Assembly: GCA_009776445.1 (NCBI GenBank)
Contig: WRNV01000014.1
Coordinates: 1 to 40,711 of the forward strand
Length of the DNA: 40,711 bases
Source: Oscillospiraceae bacterium
Lineage (GTDB): Bacteria; Bacillota; Clostridia; Oscillospirales; Oscillospiraceae
Direction: 5' to 3'
The position numbers and the translations under genes are program-made. Under the pieces are notes generated by a model. It had not been told where the DNA came from and searched no databases. It saw nothing but the letters and a program-made list of their open reading frames with translations. Each line of letters starts with the position of its first letter. Within the stretch, counting starts at the first letter, position 1. Shown piece by piece: positions 9,021 through 20,200 of the stretch.

Positions 9021-9767
9021 ATGAATAATATGAAATTATTTTTTATTCCCTATGCAGGAGCATCATCTATGGCTTTTTATAAATTCCAAACACTGCTGTA
9101 TTTTGACGTGGTTCTTATGGAACTCGCAGGAAGGGGTCAACGAATTGATGAACCTTTTTATAACAGCATAGATGACGCGGCTGTGGATTTGTCCAATACT
9201 ATAGCATATGAGATATGCGAGAACGACGATTATTATATTTTTGGTCATAGTATGGGAGCATTGCTTGCTTTTGAAGTATATTACAAACTTCGTGAAAGAC
9301 GTATAAAACCACCTAAACACATATTTTTCTCAGGTAGGATCCCACCACAGATTCTATTCCGAGAACGGAATATCTACTTAAGTAGCGATGATGATGATGA
9401 TGATGCGTTTATTAATAGAGTTTCTCAATTCGGCGGAATCAGTGATGATTTTAAAAATGATGAAGTAAAAGCAATATTTTTGCCTATTTTACGCGCGGAT
9501 TTTAAAATACTTGATGCATATGTCTATCGTGAAAAGAAAGAAAAAATAGAATGTGACCTGTCTGTTTTATATGCGGATGATGATTTTAGCACACCTTATA
9601 CTGATCTTGAAAAATGGGTTGTTCATGCAGGGGGTAAAATGAAATTCTGTAAATTTCATGGTGGTCACTTTTTTGTGAATACTTCGCAAACTCGAATTTC
9701 TGAATACATATTAAATGTTGTGAAAGCAGATCGCAAGCAAAAGAGTCAGGAAAACATCTTAATATAA
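9021..9767 (+). CDS. Type II thioesterase (alpha/beta hydrolase)
   Basis: Stand-alone external thioesterase (GrsT/RifR type) that clears wrongly primed or stalled acyl groups from NRPS/PKS carrier domains. The N-terminus FFIPYAGASSMAFY is characteristic, the nucleophile is in GHSMGALLAFE (about Ser77), and the Asp and His of the triad fit YADDD and HGGHFFV near the C-terminus. Length (about 248 residues) is normal. ATG 9021 is preferred over TTG 9015 because GAAGGA lies 9 nt upstream of it. An unusual run of six Asp comes from a GAT repeat in the lid region. It directly precedes PKS 1 and fits an editing role in the same pathway. Confidence 0.92.
   Translation: MNNMKLFFIPYAGASSMAFYKFQTLLYFDVVLMELAGRGQRIDEPFYNSIDDAAVDLSNTIAYEICENDDYYIFGHSMGALLAFEVYYKLRERRIKPPKHIFFSGRIPPQILFRERNIYLSSDDDDDDAFINRVSQFGGISDDFKNDEVKAIFLPILRADFKILDAYVYREKKEKIECDLSVLYADDDFSTPYTDLEKWVVHAGGKMKFCKFHGGHFFVNTSQTRISEYILNVVKADRKQKSQENILI
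9387..9404 (+). repeat. (GAT)6 microsatellite in the thioesterase gene
   Basis: Six perfect GAT codons encode six aspartates in what should be the lid region of the thioesterase. Expansion or loss of units would stay in frame. Confidence 0.85.
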
Positions 9768-9796
9768 TATTTAATATTTTACAAGGGGGATTAACT

Positions 9797-12700
9797 ATGC
9801 AAAATCAAATTGATATATCAGAGAGACTAAGACTCGCGGCGGAACATAAAAATGGTATTACATTAATTGGGCAAGATGAAGATGTGTTTTTATCCTATAG
9901 TGAAGTTTGGAAAAGTGGATTGTTTTTGTCCAATCATCTAAAGAGTTTGGGGGTTAAGCCAGGAAATGAAATTGTCATACAGTGTAAAAAGCTTAAATAC
10001 CGAATATATGCTTTTTGGGCTTGTTTACTTGGAGGTTTTGTTGCTGTTCCGGTAGAAGTTGGAAATAACCAATACCAAGCGGAGGCAAACAACAAGATTT
10101 ATAAGATGCTTAATCAACCATATTTTCTTTTCGATACTACTGAAAATAATGAAACGAAGGATCCGATATTTTATAATCAGGCTCAGGCGCTCAATATATC
10201 GCTCCTGGACTATACGGGTACGACAGTGGAGACAGACATATATCAACCTTCTGTGGATGATATATCATATTTGCAGTACACTTCCGGTTCCACCGGTAGT
10301 CCAAAAGGATCGATACTGAAAACCTCGAACATAGCCGCCGATGTAAACGGGATTATTGAGCGTTACGAAATAGATGAGAGTGATTCAATCCTTTCATGGC
10401 AATCTTTGAACCACTGTTACGGGCTTGTGGCATATCACCTTGTCGGAGTTGCTTGTGGAATAAATCAGTACCTTATTCCAACAGAATTATACATGCACAA
10501 TCCCTTGATTTGGTTTGAAAAAGCAAATCAGTACAAAACAACGCGTCTGGGGACAATTCCATTCGCGATGAGACATTTCATAAATTTCCACGAAAAATCG
10601 ATGGAAACTAAGGATTGGGATTTATCCTTTGTAAAGTCCCTATTTGTTGGAGCAGAACTTGTAAAGGAAGAATTGTGCGACAAATTTGTGGAAGTAACAA
10701 AAAAGTATAATTTGCCTTGTGGCGTTGTCAAACCGATGTATGGATTATCTGAAGCAACGGCAGTCGTCACTGCAGTTGGTATGGAAAGGCCGTTTTCAAA
10801 ATACAAAATGAGGAGAGACTCGTTTAATATTGGAGATAAAGCTGTTTGGGACGATAATTTTGATACTAACAAAAGTATCACGTTTACTGGTGTTGGAAAA
10901 GTGCTTTCAGGTAGTAAAATCCGCATTGCCGATGATATGGGATCTCCTTTACCAGAACATACGATTGGAAATGTTTTGATAAGTGGGACCATTGTAACGG
11001 CAGGTTATTATAAGGCTCCAATAGAAACCCAAGAGTCTTTCGGAGAGGATGGATGGCTTAGAACTGGAGATATCGGCTTCCTGAATGACGGAGAGTTGGT
11101 AATTATAGGGCGAAACAAGGAAATTATTGTGGTCGCCGGAATGAAGTATACTTGTAATGTGATTGAAGATATGATTCATCAGAAAATTGAAGCGCATTAT
11201 GGGCAGCCAGTGGTTTGCAGTTGTGTGAACCCGAAAAGAAAGTCGGAGGGCGCAGTTGTTTTTATTCAGTGCAATCTGGACTTTGAAGATCCACAGGAAC
11301 TCCGTTCTTTTATCGAATATGGAAATGATATCCGTGACCTTGTGTACAAAGATGTCGGCTTTATAATTGATAACGTGGTTCCAGTCCAAGTAATACCAAA
11401 GACGGCGAGCGGAAAAGTGAGACGCAGATTGTTGGGCGATCAGTTTAACCGTGGAGAATTTGCTAAAGTTATTGAACTGCTAGATCAGGCTAAACAGCAG
11501 GAAAAACAAACTGAAAAGAGAGAGGGGAGTTCGTATTCCCGTGCGAGCATTGCTGACACAATGGTCAAAGTAATTCGCGAGATGTTTAGTCTCGAAATTG
11601 ACGACTATAATTTAGCTTTTCAGGACTTTGGAGTCGTATCAATCAATGTTCCACCTTTTATTAAGCGCATCAACCAGATTTTTAGTACAGATTTCCACAT
11701 TGCCTCCTTCTTTAACTATTCTAGTGTCAATAAGCTATCTGAATATATTTATAATGAGTTGACCAACAAAGAGAAGTATTTAGTTTCAGACAATTTATCC
11801 AGCAAAGTCGAACATGAAGATAGAGTTGCTATTATCGGCATGAGCTGTAGGTTCCCCGGCGGCGCCAATAGTGTTAAGGAATTTTGGGATGTCCTCGTAA
11901 ACGGAAAAGATGGAATTATCGAAGTTCCAGAAAACCGCTGGGATATGGGAAAATATTTCGACGAAGACGAAAATGCGCCCGGAAAAATGTATTGCCAAAA
12001 GGGAGGGTTTCTTACCAAAGCCATCGACGAATTCGATGCGCAGTTCTTCAATATATCCCCTAAAGAAGCAGCGGCGCTTGACCCTCAACAGAGAATGATG
12101 CTAGAATTGACTTGGGAAGCCTTTGAAAACGCAGGCCTTGATATTACAAAATTTAATGGATCAGATACAGGTGTATATTTGGGAATATCGACGAACGAGT
12201 ACATGATGGCTCATGTGCATTCGGGTGATCTTTCCAAAATTGACGCGTATTCTCTCACCGGAGCCTGTATAAGCACCGCTTGTGGGCGGATTTCATATAC
12301 CTTTGGGTTTGAAGGCCCGAGCCTTACCGTAGATACCGCTTGTTCTTCTTCGCTGACTGCTTTGCATGTGGCTTGTAAGGAGATGAAAGAGGGGGCTATG
12401 GAAATGGCTGTTGTCGGTGGGGTCAACCTCATGGTAACTCCTGCTCCAAACGTTGGGTTTTCCAAATTACGCGCGACTTCAAAAGATGGTCATAGTAAAT
12501 CATTTGATGCAAGCGCAAGCGGTTACGGTCGCGCGGAAGGCGCCGGAATAATCCTATTAAAAATGTTATCCAAAGCGCAGCGTGACAACGACATCATTTT
12601 GGGGGTTATTGATGGCACATGCATTAACCAGGATGGAAAAAGTAACGGATTGACCGCACCAAATGGAGTCGCACAAACCAAACTTATTGAAAAGGCATTA

Positions 12701-15700
12701 GCCTCAGCGCAATTGTCGTCCAATGACATTGATTATGTGGAAATGCATGGCACTGGTACACCGCTGGGCGATCCGATTGAGGTCAGCTCAGTCGTTGCCG
12801 CTTATTGTAAAAATAGAGATTCGTACAACCCGCTAAAAATAGGCTCGGTAAAATCCAACATAGGCCATACCGAAGCTGCGGCAGGGATGGCTTCGATAAT
12901 AAAAGTTTTGCTTTCTTTTAAGCATAACCTGATACCAGCAAATCTTCATTTTAAAAATCCCAACCCCCTAATCGACTGGAATAGCTTTCCAGTTGAGGTA
13001 GTCAAAGAACATGCCGCATGGAACGCCGATGGCAAACTTCGAAGGGCTGGAATTAACGGTTTTGGATTTGGCGGGTCAAATGCTCACGTGATTTTAGAAG
13101 ATTATCAGGAAACCCAAGCCACCGACCAAAAGACGGGAAACGGGATTAACTATATCTTGAAAATCTCAGCAAAAAAAGAAGTCTCTCTGCTGAAAAAAAT
13201 TGAACAGTATGAGGCGACTATTGCCGAATGCGCTGAGGGTTCATTTGGCGATTTTGTTTACAGCGCAAATAGGGGAAGGGCTGATATGGATTGCCGGTTC
13301 GCAGTGACAGGGGACTCCAAATCAGAAATACTTGAAAGAATAAGGACTTACCTTGCGGGGGGTAGCCCCGAAGGTGTTTACAGTAGCGCGGAAATCAATC
13401 CGGCTTCGTTGAAAAACAGAAAAATTGTATTTATGTTTACTGGACAGGGATCGCAGTACCTGGGAATGGGGAAGATGCTTTTTGAAACGCAGGAAGTGTT
13501 CAAGGAAGCCATAACCGAGTGTGACCGTATGTTCTACCCGTATATTCTGAGATCTGTAATAGAGCTGATATACGGGACTAATACTAGCGAAGAACTCATA
13601 GAAAACACGGCAAACGCGCAGTGCCTGATTTTCTCAATTGAATATGCGCTATGGAAACTGTGGAAGTCTTACGGGATTAATCCTGAAATTGTAATGGGCC
13701 ACAGCATAGGGGAATATCCAGCGGCTGTTGCGTCAGGTATGCTTTCGCTGGAAGACGCGGTAAAACTGGTTTCAATCCGGGGAAGGCTGATGGATTCAGC
13801 CCCTGGGAAAGGCGCGATGGGAACTATTTTTGAGGAAGAATCCAAAGTGGGGTCCATGCTTGAGGGATATCTGGATAAGGTGTCGATCGCGGCCTGTAAC
13901 GCTCGAGAAAACTTTGTGGTATCAGGTGATGCCGACGCCGTTGAAGAGATCCTGGAAAGATCACGTCAGCAGGGAATAAAAGCAAGAAAGCTTAAAGTGT
14001 CTCACGGATTCCATTCCAATTTGATGGAACCGATTCTTGGAGACTTTAAGCGGATCGCGGACAGTGCGGTGTATCAAAAGTCCAATATACGTTTTGTATC
14101 TTCGATGCACGCACGTGAAATCGACGAGAATGAAGTCTTAAATGCGGAGTATTGGACAAGCCATATTCGGAGCAAGGTGGACTTCTATAACGCTGTGATG
14201 AGTATCCCTAACCCTTCAGACTATATCTTTCTGGAAATTGGTTCCAAGAGAGTTTTGTCAGCATTGTGTACCCTGATTTTTGATGGGATCGGTGTCGTAG
14301 CCGCTAGCCTAAACCCGAAAAAATCGGACGAACGGCAACTAGCGGAGTCTATAGCTATGCTTTACTCTGCGGGCGTGGACTTGGATTGGGAACAAATAGA
14401 ATGCAAAGGTCAGAAAACCTGGACAAGAATTGAACTTCCAAACTATCATTTTGATAGGATCAAACACTGGAAAATGCCGGTGTACGACCGCGAAAACACA
14501 GGAGAGATCACCGAAAAAGGTTATCCTGTATTGGGACAAAAAATTGAGTCGCCTTTCCTGAACGGAACTACAGTTTTCCAGAGAAGGTTTAGCAGTAAAG
14601 AGCCATACTTTATGCGCGAGCACATTATTTTTGACACATATATATCGCCTGCCGCAGCGCATACTTCAATGTTACTTTCAGCAATGAAAGAGATTGCGAA
14701 CTCCAAGAATTGTAAGCTTGTTGAGGTTGAACTGCGTTCTCCACTTGCCATATACGGAGATGAAGAGCGTACGGTCCAGATTTGTGTTGAAAAAGACGTG
14801 TGGAGTGGGTCTGATTTCAGCATCATTAGCCGGAAAGTTGAAGGCGGCGATTGGGTGATTCACGCGAAGGGTAAAGTGGTTGCAAGGACGGAATTTGCTG
14901 AGACGGAAAACAAATTTGATTTGGAAGAAATCAAAGAATTGCCGTTTGAGATCGATCAGGGCATCTACGAAGTCATGCATGCCTCCGGGTTCCGTTTGGG
15001 AGACAGTTTTCGGAGGATTATGAAGGTATATTCCGAAGATGACCATGGAATCTGCTATATAGAACCTTTGCGTACGGTCCCCGAATTTGACGATTACGAA
15101 TTCTATCCTGGACTCATCGACTCCGTGCTACAAACGATGTTTTGTGTGGAACTGAGGAAATATCGCGAAGATGAGAACGTGATGCAGAGGAAAAAGACAA
15201 TTGTTCCATATTTTCTCGGTGAGATTTCATATAACTATGTAAAATCGGATAAATTATGGGTCAAGATTGATGTCAAAACAGAAAATGATATTGTGCAAGG
15301 GAATATGGATGTCTTCAATGAAAATGGTGAAACAGTTATGATACTTCGCGATATTCTAGCGAAGCTGACCGAACGAGAAACCCTTCTTGCCGATCTGGGT
15401 AAAGACCGATCCGATTTCTATTATCAGGTGGACTGGGTGGAAACTGAAAGGAATAAAAACGCCGAAACTCAAAAAAAGTATGTAATCATTGCCGATGATC
15501 AGACTGAAGCCTATGAACTTTGCCAATATCTGGACGTGGGAGAGGAAAATTGTTATTCTATCGACCTTTGTGATAATGAAGACAATGTTAAACTCCTTGA
15601 AAACATTCAGAAAGCTAAAAGGGAAATTGTATATCTCCCGGGAGCGGGCGAAGGAGCCGATCAAGATTTGGCGGCTGACGCGTTTTTTGGATTGAAGAAA

Positions 15701-17206
15701 CTCAAAGGGTTGTTTAACCTGACTCAGTCGTTGGACAAAAACGGCTTGATTGGTGAGTGCGTTATAAAGATAGTGACAAGAGGAGCACAGAGGGTTGCCG
15801 GTCAAGGCTCTGTCAATCCAGGGCAATCTTTGCTTTGGGGATTCGCAAAAACGCTACGCCTGGAATATCCGCATTTTTACGGTGGAATAATTGATATGGA
15901 AGTAGCGGATTTTAGTGGGCAGGCGGAGGTTCTCGCGTTGGAAATCGCTAATGAGATGAACGACGAGGTTTGCTTACGTGGTGGGAAAAGATACATCAGT
16001 ATGCTAGTTAATCAGGAGAGCCACACAAAAAATGAAAATGCGGGAAAAATTGAGATAAGTGATAACGCGACTTACATCATTACCGGGGGTACCGGTGCCT
16101 TGGGAATGAGTTACGCAAAGATATTGATAGAAAAAGGCGCCAGAGTTCTTGTTTTGGTGTGCAGACGCGAACCAAACGAAAAAGTAAGAGAAACCTGCGC
16201 TCAATGGAGCAAGATTGGGGTCAATATTAAATTTGCGTTTTTGGATGTCGTCGAAGAAAAACAAGATGCTTTAATGGAAATCTGCGCGCAACTTCCTCCG
16301 GTCAAGGGCATAATACATGCCGCTGGTACGCTCAATGACCGCGTAATCGCCGATCTGACATGGAAGGACTTTGAATTTGTGCTCAACCCCAAAATTCAAG
16401 GAGCCTGTAATATGTACAGATTGTTTGAGAAAGAGGAGCTTGATTTCTTCCTGATGACATCGTCCATAACTTCTGTGCTCGGCAACCTTGCTCAAAGTAA
16501 CTATGCGGCTGCGAACTCATTTATGAACAGCTTGGCGCAATGGATGAACGCTATTGGAAAACCCGGGTTCTCATATTGCTGGGGTCCATGGGAAACCGGC
16601 ATGGCAGGAGACGATATTATTAGGAAAAACATAGATCGCATGGGGATACACCCATTAACCACCGAGACGGCGGAAAAAATGATAAGTGATTTTTTTGAAA
16701 TGCCGTTCACCAATATCATAGGTGCGGATGTTGATTGGGAAAAATACGTCCGAATAGCCAGCGGCGAGACTCTAGGAGCGTTTTATTCCCAGGTCGTGGG
16801 GAAGGGCGCTACGCCGAAAGAAGATCAGACTACTAGTGCGGAGCATTCTATTCTCAGAGAACTCAAAAACTTGACACAAGATAAAAGGAAGAGTGTTTTA
16901 ATTGTCGAATTACAAAAGATATGCGGAAAGATATTGGGCTTTGAGAAGGATCAGCTGCCTCAGGCGGATAAATCCTTTAAGGAGCTAGGCGCTGATTCCT
17001 TAATGATCTTTTCAATACGCAGCTCTGTCAACAAACTATTGGAAATGGACCTGAAGGTGTCGGATTTTTATAATTTTCCCACGCTTATTAAGTTGGTGGA
17101 ACACTTAATTGATGATGTTTTGTTTGAGCAGGAAGAAGAAACGGAGATTTCTTATCTTGAAATCGACGAGTTGACTGATGAATTAGAAAGGATGATTTAT
17201 TCGTGA
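9797..17206 (+). CDS. PKS 1: fatty-acyl-AMP ligase - ACP - KS - AT - DH - KR - ACP
   Basis: Loading plus first extension module, 2469 residues. An N-terminal FAAL-like domain (1-550; YTSGSTGSPKGS about 161, MYGLSEATAV) adenylates a carboxylic acid. ACP1 (about 590-665) has its expected serine at about 615 in FGVVSIN. The ketosynthase (675-1100) has Cys849 in DTACSSSL, His984 in HGTGT and His1024 in SNIGH. The acyltransferase has Ser1303 in GHSIGEY and an HGFH motif, which points to malonyl-CoA. The dehydratase keeps His1609 and Asp1775 (DSVLQ), but the Gly of HxxxGxxxxP is Asp. The ketoreductase (GGTGALG about 2097, Ser2223, Tyr2236) has an LND motif, as in B-type enzymes. ACP2 has Ser2401 in LGADSL. 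No enoylreductase is present, so a 2-enoyl product is expected. The acidic C-terminal tail may dock to PKS 2, whose GTG start overlaps by 4 nt. Confidence 0.94.
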   Translation: MQNQIDISERLRLAAEHKNGITLIGQDEDVFLSYSEVWKSGLFLSNHLKSLGVKPGNEIVIQCKKLKYRIYAFWACLLGGFVAVPVEVGNNQYQAEANNKIYKMLNQPYFLFDTTENNETKDPIFYNQAQALNISLLDYTGTTVETDIYQPSVDDISYLQYTSGSTGSPKGSILKTSNIAADVNGIIERYEIDESDSILSWQSLNHCYGLVAYHLVGVACGINQYLIPTELYMHNPLIWFEKANQYKTTRLGTIPFAMRHFINFHEKSMETKDWDLSFVKSLFVGAELVKEELCDKFVEVTKKYNLPCGVVKPMYGLSEATAVVTAVGMERPFSKYKMRRDSFNIGDKAVWDDNFDTNKSITFTGVGKVLSGSKIRIADDMGSPLPEHTIGNVLISGTIVTAGYYKAPIETQESFGEDGWLRTGDIGFLNDGELVIIGRNKEIIVVAGMKYTCNVIEDMIHQKIEAHYGQPVVCSCVNPKRKSEGAVVFIQCNLDFEDPQELRSFIEYGNDIRDLVYKDVGFIIDNVVPVQVIPKTASGKVRRRLLGDQFNRGEFAKVIELLDQAKQQEKQTEKREGSSYSRASIADTMVKVIREMFSLEIDDYNLAFQDFGVVSINVPPFIKRINQIFSTDFHIASFFNYSSVNKLSEYIYNELTNKEKYLVSDNLSSKVEHEDRVAIIGMSCRFPGGANSVKEFWDVLVNGKDGIIEVPENRWDMGKYFDEDENAPGKMYCQKGGFLTKAIDEFDAQFFNISPKEAAALDPQQRMMLELTWEAFENAGLDITKFNGSDTGVYLGISTNEYMMAHVHSGDLSKIDAYSLTGACISTACGRISYTFGFEGPSLTVDTACSSSLTALHVACKEMKEGAMEMAVVGGVNLMVTPAPNVGFSKLRATSKDGHSKSFDASASGYGRAEGAGIILLKMLSKAQRDNDIILGVIDGTCINQDGKSNGLTAPNGVAQTKLIEKALASAQLSSNDIDYVEMHGTGTPLGDPIEVSSVVAAYCKNRDSYNPLKIGSVKSNIGHTEAAAGMASIIKVLLSFKHNLIPANLHFKNPNPLIDWNSFPVEVVKEHAAWNADGKLRRAGINGFGFGGSNAHVILEDYQETQATDQKTGNGINYILKISAKKEVSLLKKIEQYEATIAECAEGSFGDFVYSANRGRADMDCRFAVTGDSKSEILERIRTYLAGGSPEGVYSSAEINPASLKNRKIVFMFTGQGSQYLGMGKMLFETQEVFKEAITECDRMFYPYILRSVIELIYGTNTSEELIENTANAQCLIFSIEYALWKLWKSYGINPEIVMGHSIGEYPAAVASGMLSLEDAVKLVSIRGRLMDSAPGKGAMGTIFEEESKVGSMLEGYLDKVSIAACNARENFVVSGDADAVEEILERSRQQGIKARKLKVSHGFHSNLMEPILGDFKRIADSAVYQKSNIRFVSSMHAREIDENEVLNAEYWTSHIRSKVDFYNAVMSIPNPSDYIFLEIGSKRVLSALCTLIFDGIGVVAASLNPKKSDERQLAESIAMLYSAGVDLDWEQIECKGQKTWTRIELPNYHFDRIKHWKMPVYDRENTGEITEKGYPVLGQKIESPFLNGTTVFQRRFSSKEPYFMREHIIFDTYISPAAAHTSMLLSAMKEIANSKNCKLVEVELRSPLAIYGDEERTVQICVEKDVWSGSDFSIISRKVEGGDWVIHAKGKVVARTEFAETENKFDLEEIKELPFEIDQGIYEVMHASGFRLGDSFRRIMKVYSEDDHGICYIEPLRTVPEFDDYEFYPGLIDSVLQTMFCVELRKYREDENVMQRKKTIVPYFLGEISYNYVKSDKLWVKIDVKTENDIVQGNMDVFNENGETVMILRDILAKLTERETLLADLGKDRSDFYYQVDWVETERNKNAETQKKYVIIADDQTEAYELCQYLDVGEENCYSIDLCDNEDNVKLLENIQKAKREIVYLPGAGEGADQDLAADAFFGLKKLKGLFNLTQSLDKNGLIGECVIKIVTRGAQRVAGQGSVNPGQSLLWGFAKTLRLEYPHFYGGIIDMEVADFSGQAEVLALEIANEMNDEVCLRGGKRYISMLVNQESHTKNENAGKIEISDNATYIITGGTGALGMSYAKILIEKGARVLVLVCRREPNEKVRETCAQWSKIGVNIKFAFLDVVEEKQDALMEICAQLPPVKGIIHAAGTLNDRVIADLTWKDFEFVLNPKIQGACNMYRLFEKEELDFFLMTSSITSVLGNLAQSNYAAANSFMNSLAQWMNAIGKPGFSYCWGPWETGMAGDDIIRKNIDRMGIHPLTTETAEKMISDFFEMPFTNIIGADVDWEKYVRIASGETLGAFYSQVVGKGATPKEDQTTSAEHSILRELKNLTQDKRKSVLIVELQKICGKILGFEKDQLPQADKSFKELGADSLMIFSIRSSVNKLLEMDLKVSDFYNFPTLIKLVEHLIDDVLFEQEEETEISYLEIDELTDELERMIYS

Positions 17207-20200
17207 GCGAAGATAATAATCAGAAATATAAAGATGCTCTTAAAAAGTCGGTAAAAAAAATCAATGAACTCAGTGATCGTCTAAAACGGTCCGAAAACAA
17301 GCAAGAGATTGCGATCATTGGTTATGGATGCCGTTTTCCCGGGGGCGCAAACGATCCTGAAAAGTTTTGGGAATTGCTCAAACAAGGATTCGACGCATCT
17401 TCGGAGATACCAAATGACCGTTTTGACGTTGACAAGTATTATGACGGCGAAAAGGGTCCCGGGAAAACAACGACAAACCGCGCTTCATTTCTAGACTGCG
17501 ATATCAAAGGATTCGATAATCTTCATTTTGGAATTTCCGCAATAGAAGCTCCTTCCATCGACCCACAGCAAAGGCTGTTAATGGAAGTTTGCTGGGATAC
17601 GATTGAAGTGGCAGGTTTAAATATCGAGAAACTCAAAGGGAGTAATACCGGCGTATTTATCGCTATGGATTCTTTTGAATACGGTACAGCGGAACTCTTT
17701 TCCGGAGACACCATGGATATTAGCCCTTATTCAATTGTCGGAGTTTGCCAGCACTCAGCGGCAGGGCGACTGTCATACTTCTATGATTTTAAAGGCCCGG
17801 CTGTGCTTTGTAATACGGCTTGCTCGTCCTCGCTGTCGGCGATTGACATCGCTGTTGAAAGTCTTCGATCTGGGCAATGTGATCTGGCAGTTGTGGGGGG
17901 ATCGAGTCTCTTACTGACCCCAGAGGCCTTTGTTGGGCTCTCGCAGATGGAAGGGCTTTCCCCCGATGGACGCTGCAAATCCTTTTCTAGCGCTGCAGAC
18001 GGATTTGGGCGGGGAGAGGGATGCGGGGTCGTATTACTCAAAAGGATGGAGGACGCCAAGAGGGACGGCAACTTTGTAGAAGCAATCATAAAAGGGATAT
18101 GCATAGGGCAGGATGGTAGGTCAAACGGGTTTTTTGCGCCTAATGGTTTGTCAGAAGAAAAAGTAATGAAACGCGCGCTGGATTTTGCGGGACTTTCCGC
18201 AGACGAAGTGGACTTCATAGAGACACACGGAACAGGGACAACGCTGGGCGATCTCATGGAATCCCAGGCGATTGCCGGGGCATATAAAAACAGAAAAACT
18301 CCCATGAGAATTGGAGCGGTAAAATCCAATATTGGGCATCTTGAGGCGGCGGCTGGCATGGCAGGGCTAATCAAAGTGCTGTTGTCTATGCGTTATGATA
18401 AGATCCCTCCAAGTATAAATTGCGACACCCTCAACCCCATGATAGATTGGGAAAAAATTGAACTTGTAAGGGAACTTACGGATTGGGGGAAGCCGAAAGG
18501 AAAAAGAAGGGCTGGGATCAGCGCTTTTGGGATTAGTGGAGCGTTAGCGCACGTGATTATTGAGGAACCGGAGGAAATCGTTAAGCCTTCTGAAAAACTC
18601 CCTGTTCACCTGATGGCGCTTTCTGCCCAAAATGAGCAGGCGCTACGGAACAGCGTAGAAGATATGGCAGCTTTTATGCGGGATTCGCATGTTGAGCTGA
18701 GCGACGCCGCATACTCGTCAATAATGACTAAAAGCCAGTTTGATCATCGTTTTGCCATGGTCAGCAAGAACAGGGAAGAGTTAATCACATCCTTGCAGGA
18801 AGCTCTTGAGCAGGAAAGTGTTTACAGTTATCATTCAGGAACAACGCTCAGAGATAAAGACAAAATTGCGTTTCTGTTTACAGGGCAGGGGTCAATATAC
18901 AATGGAATCGCAACTCAATTCTATCATTCTTCGGAAGAATACCGGCGAGAGTTTGACCGCTGTGACCGACTTTTTCAGGATATTTTGGGGATATCGATTG
19001 TAAAGGCGGTTTTTGAAGGCGACGAAAAGACGCTTTCACGTCCACTCTATTCCCAACCGGTCATCTTTTCAGTAGAATATTCGCTGACAAAGCTTTGGGA
19101 TGCTATTGGAATTAAACCGTCTGTCGTTATCGGCCACAGTATAGGCGAATATGCGGCGGCTTGCTACGCTGGGTTGATGGATATAGAGACCGCCGCTCGC
19201 ATGATCGCTTGGCGCGCAAAGATTATGGAATCAGTCGAGCCAGATGGCAAAATGGTGGGGGTACTTGCCAATTATGGAATTGTTTTGGACGCGATTGCCG
19301 AGAGTGGTTGCAAAAACGTATCGGTTGCTGCCATTAACGCTCCTGATAACGCAACTATTTCCGGTCTCTGCCATGAGGTGGACCAAGTGGTATCAGTCAT
19401 ACAGAAAAAAACAAGGGTTTTCATAAATGATCTGAAAATAATCCATCCTTTTCATTCTGTCGTTATGGATCAATACGTAAAGGGATATTCTGAAAAACTA
19501 AAGGAAATTAAATTTTCAGAACCGAGGATACAAATCATCTCCTGTGTGAATGGGAAAACTTCTGGTGGCAAATACATGGGCAATAGTCGGTATTGGTCTA
19601 ACCATCTGAAAACGACTGTGAATTTTCAGGCGGCGATGGAAGAGGCGCAACGGCTGGGTGTCAATGTATTTATTGAAATCGGTGGAATCGCGACGCTTTG
19701 CGGACTTGCGGCTCAATGTATAGATCAGGAAGGCACCGCTTTTTTACCTTCGCTTAGAAAGGACTCAAATGACTATGAACAGTTTTTTGAATCGATAAAA
19801 CATCTCTACCTGCGTGGGTACCCTTTAGATTGGGTTGGATTTTATAAGAATTACGAAAGGAAGAAGATACTATTACCTGGATACCCGTTTCAAAAGAAGC
19901 ATTTTTGGCGCGAGTTCAAGAATCGCGCAGACTATTACAATTCAGAAACTTTAGGAATGTCCGATTGCGATGGAAAGCCTGAGAATAATGCGCTAGCCCC
20001 AGAGGGACTGCATATGCAGAAGAATTCTCCCGATTCTGACTATGCGCCGCAGAGCAGTGCGAAATCAAACCGGGAGGCCGTAGAATTATTAAAACACGGT
20101 CAAATACCCAAAAACATTGCTTATGCCCACTATAACGCTGGAGGCGCAACAATAGAGAGTATACAGACACTGTTTAATAATCAGCATAAAATCATAAGTG

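Noticed and set aside
17781-18374. 197-codon minus-strand frame inside PKS 2
   Set aside because: It lies fully within the conserved ketosynthase coding region, and its Ser/Pro-rich content is typical of an antisense shadow.
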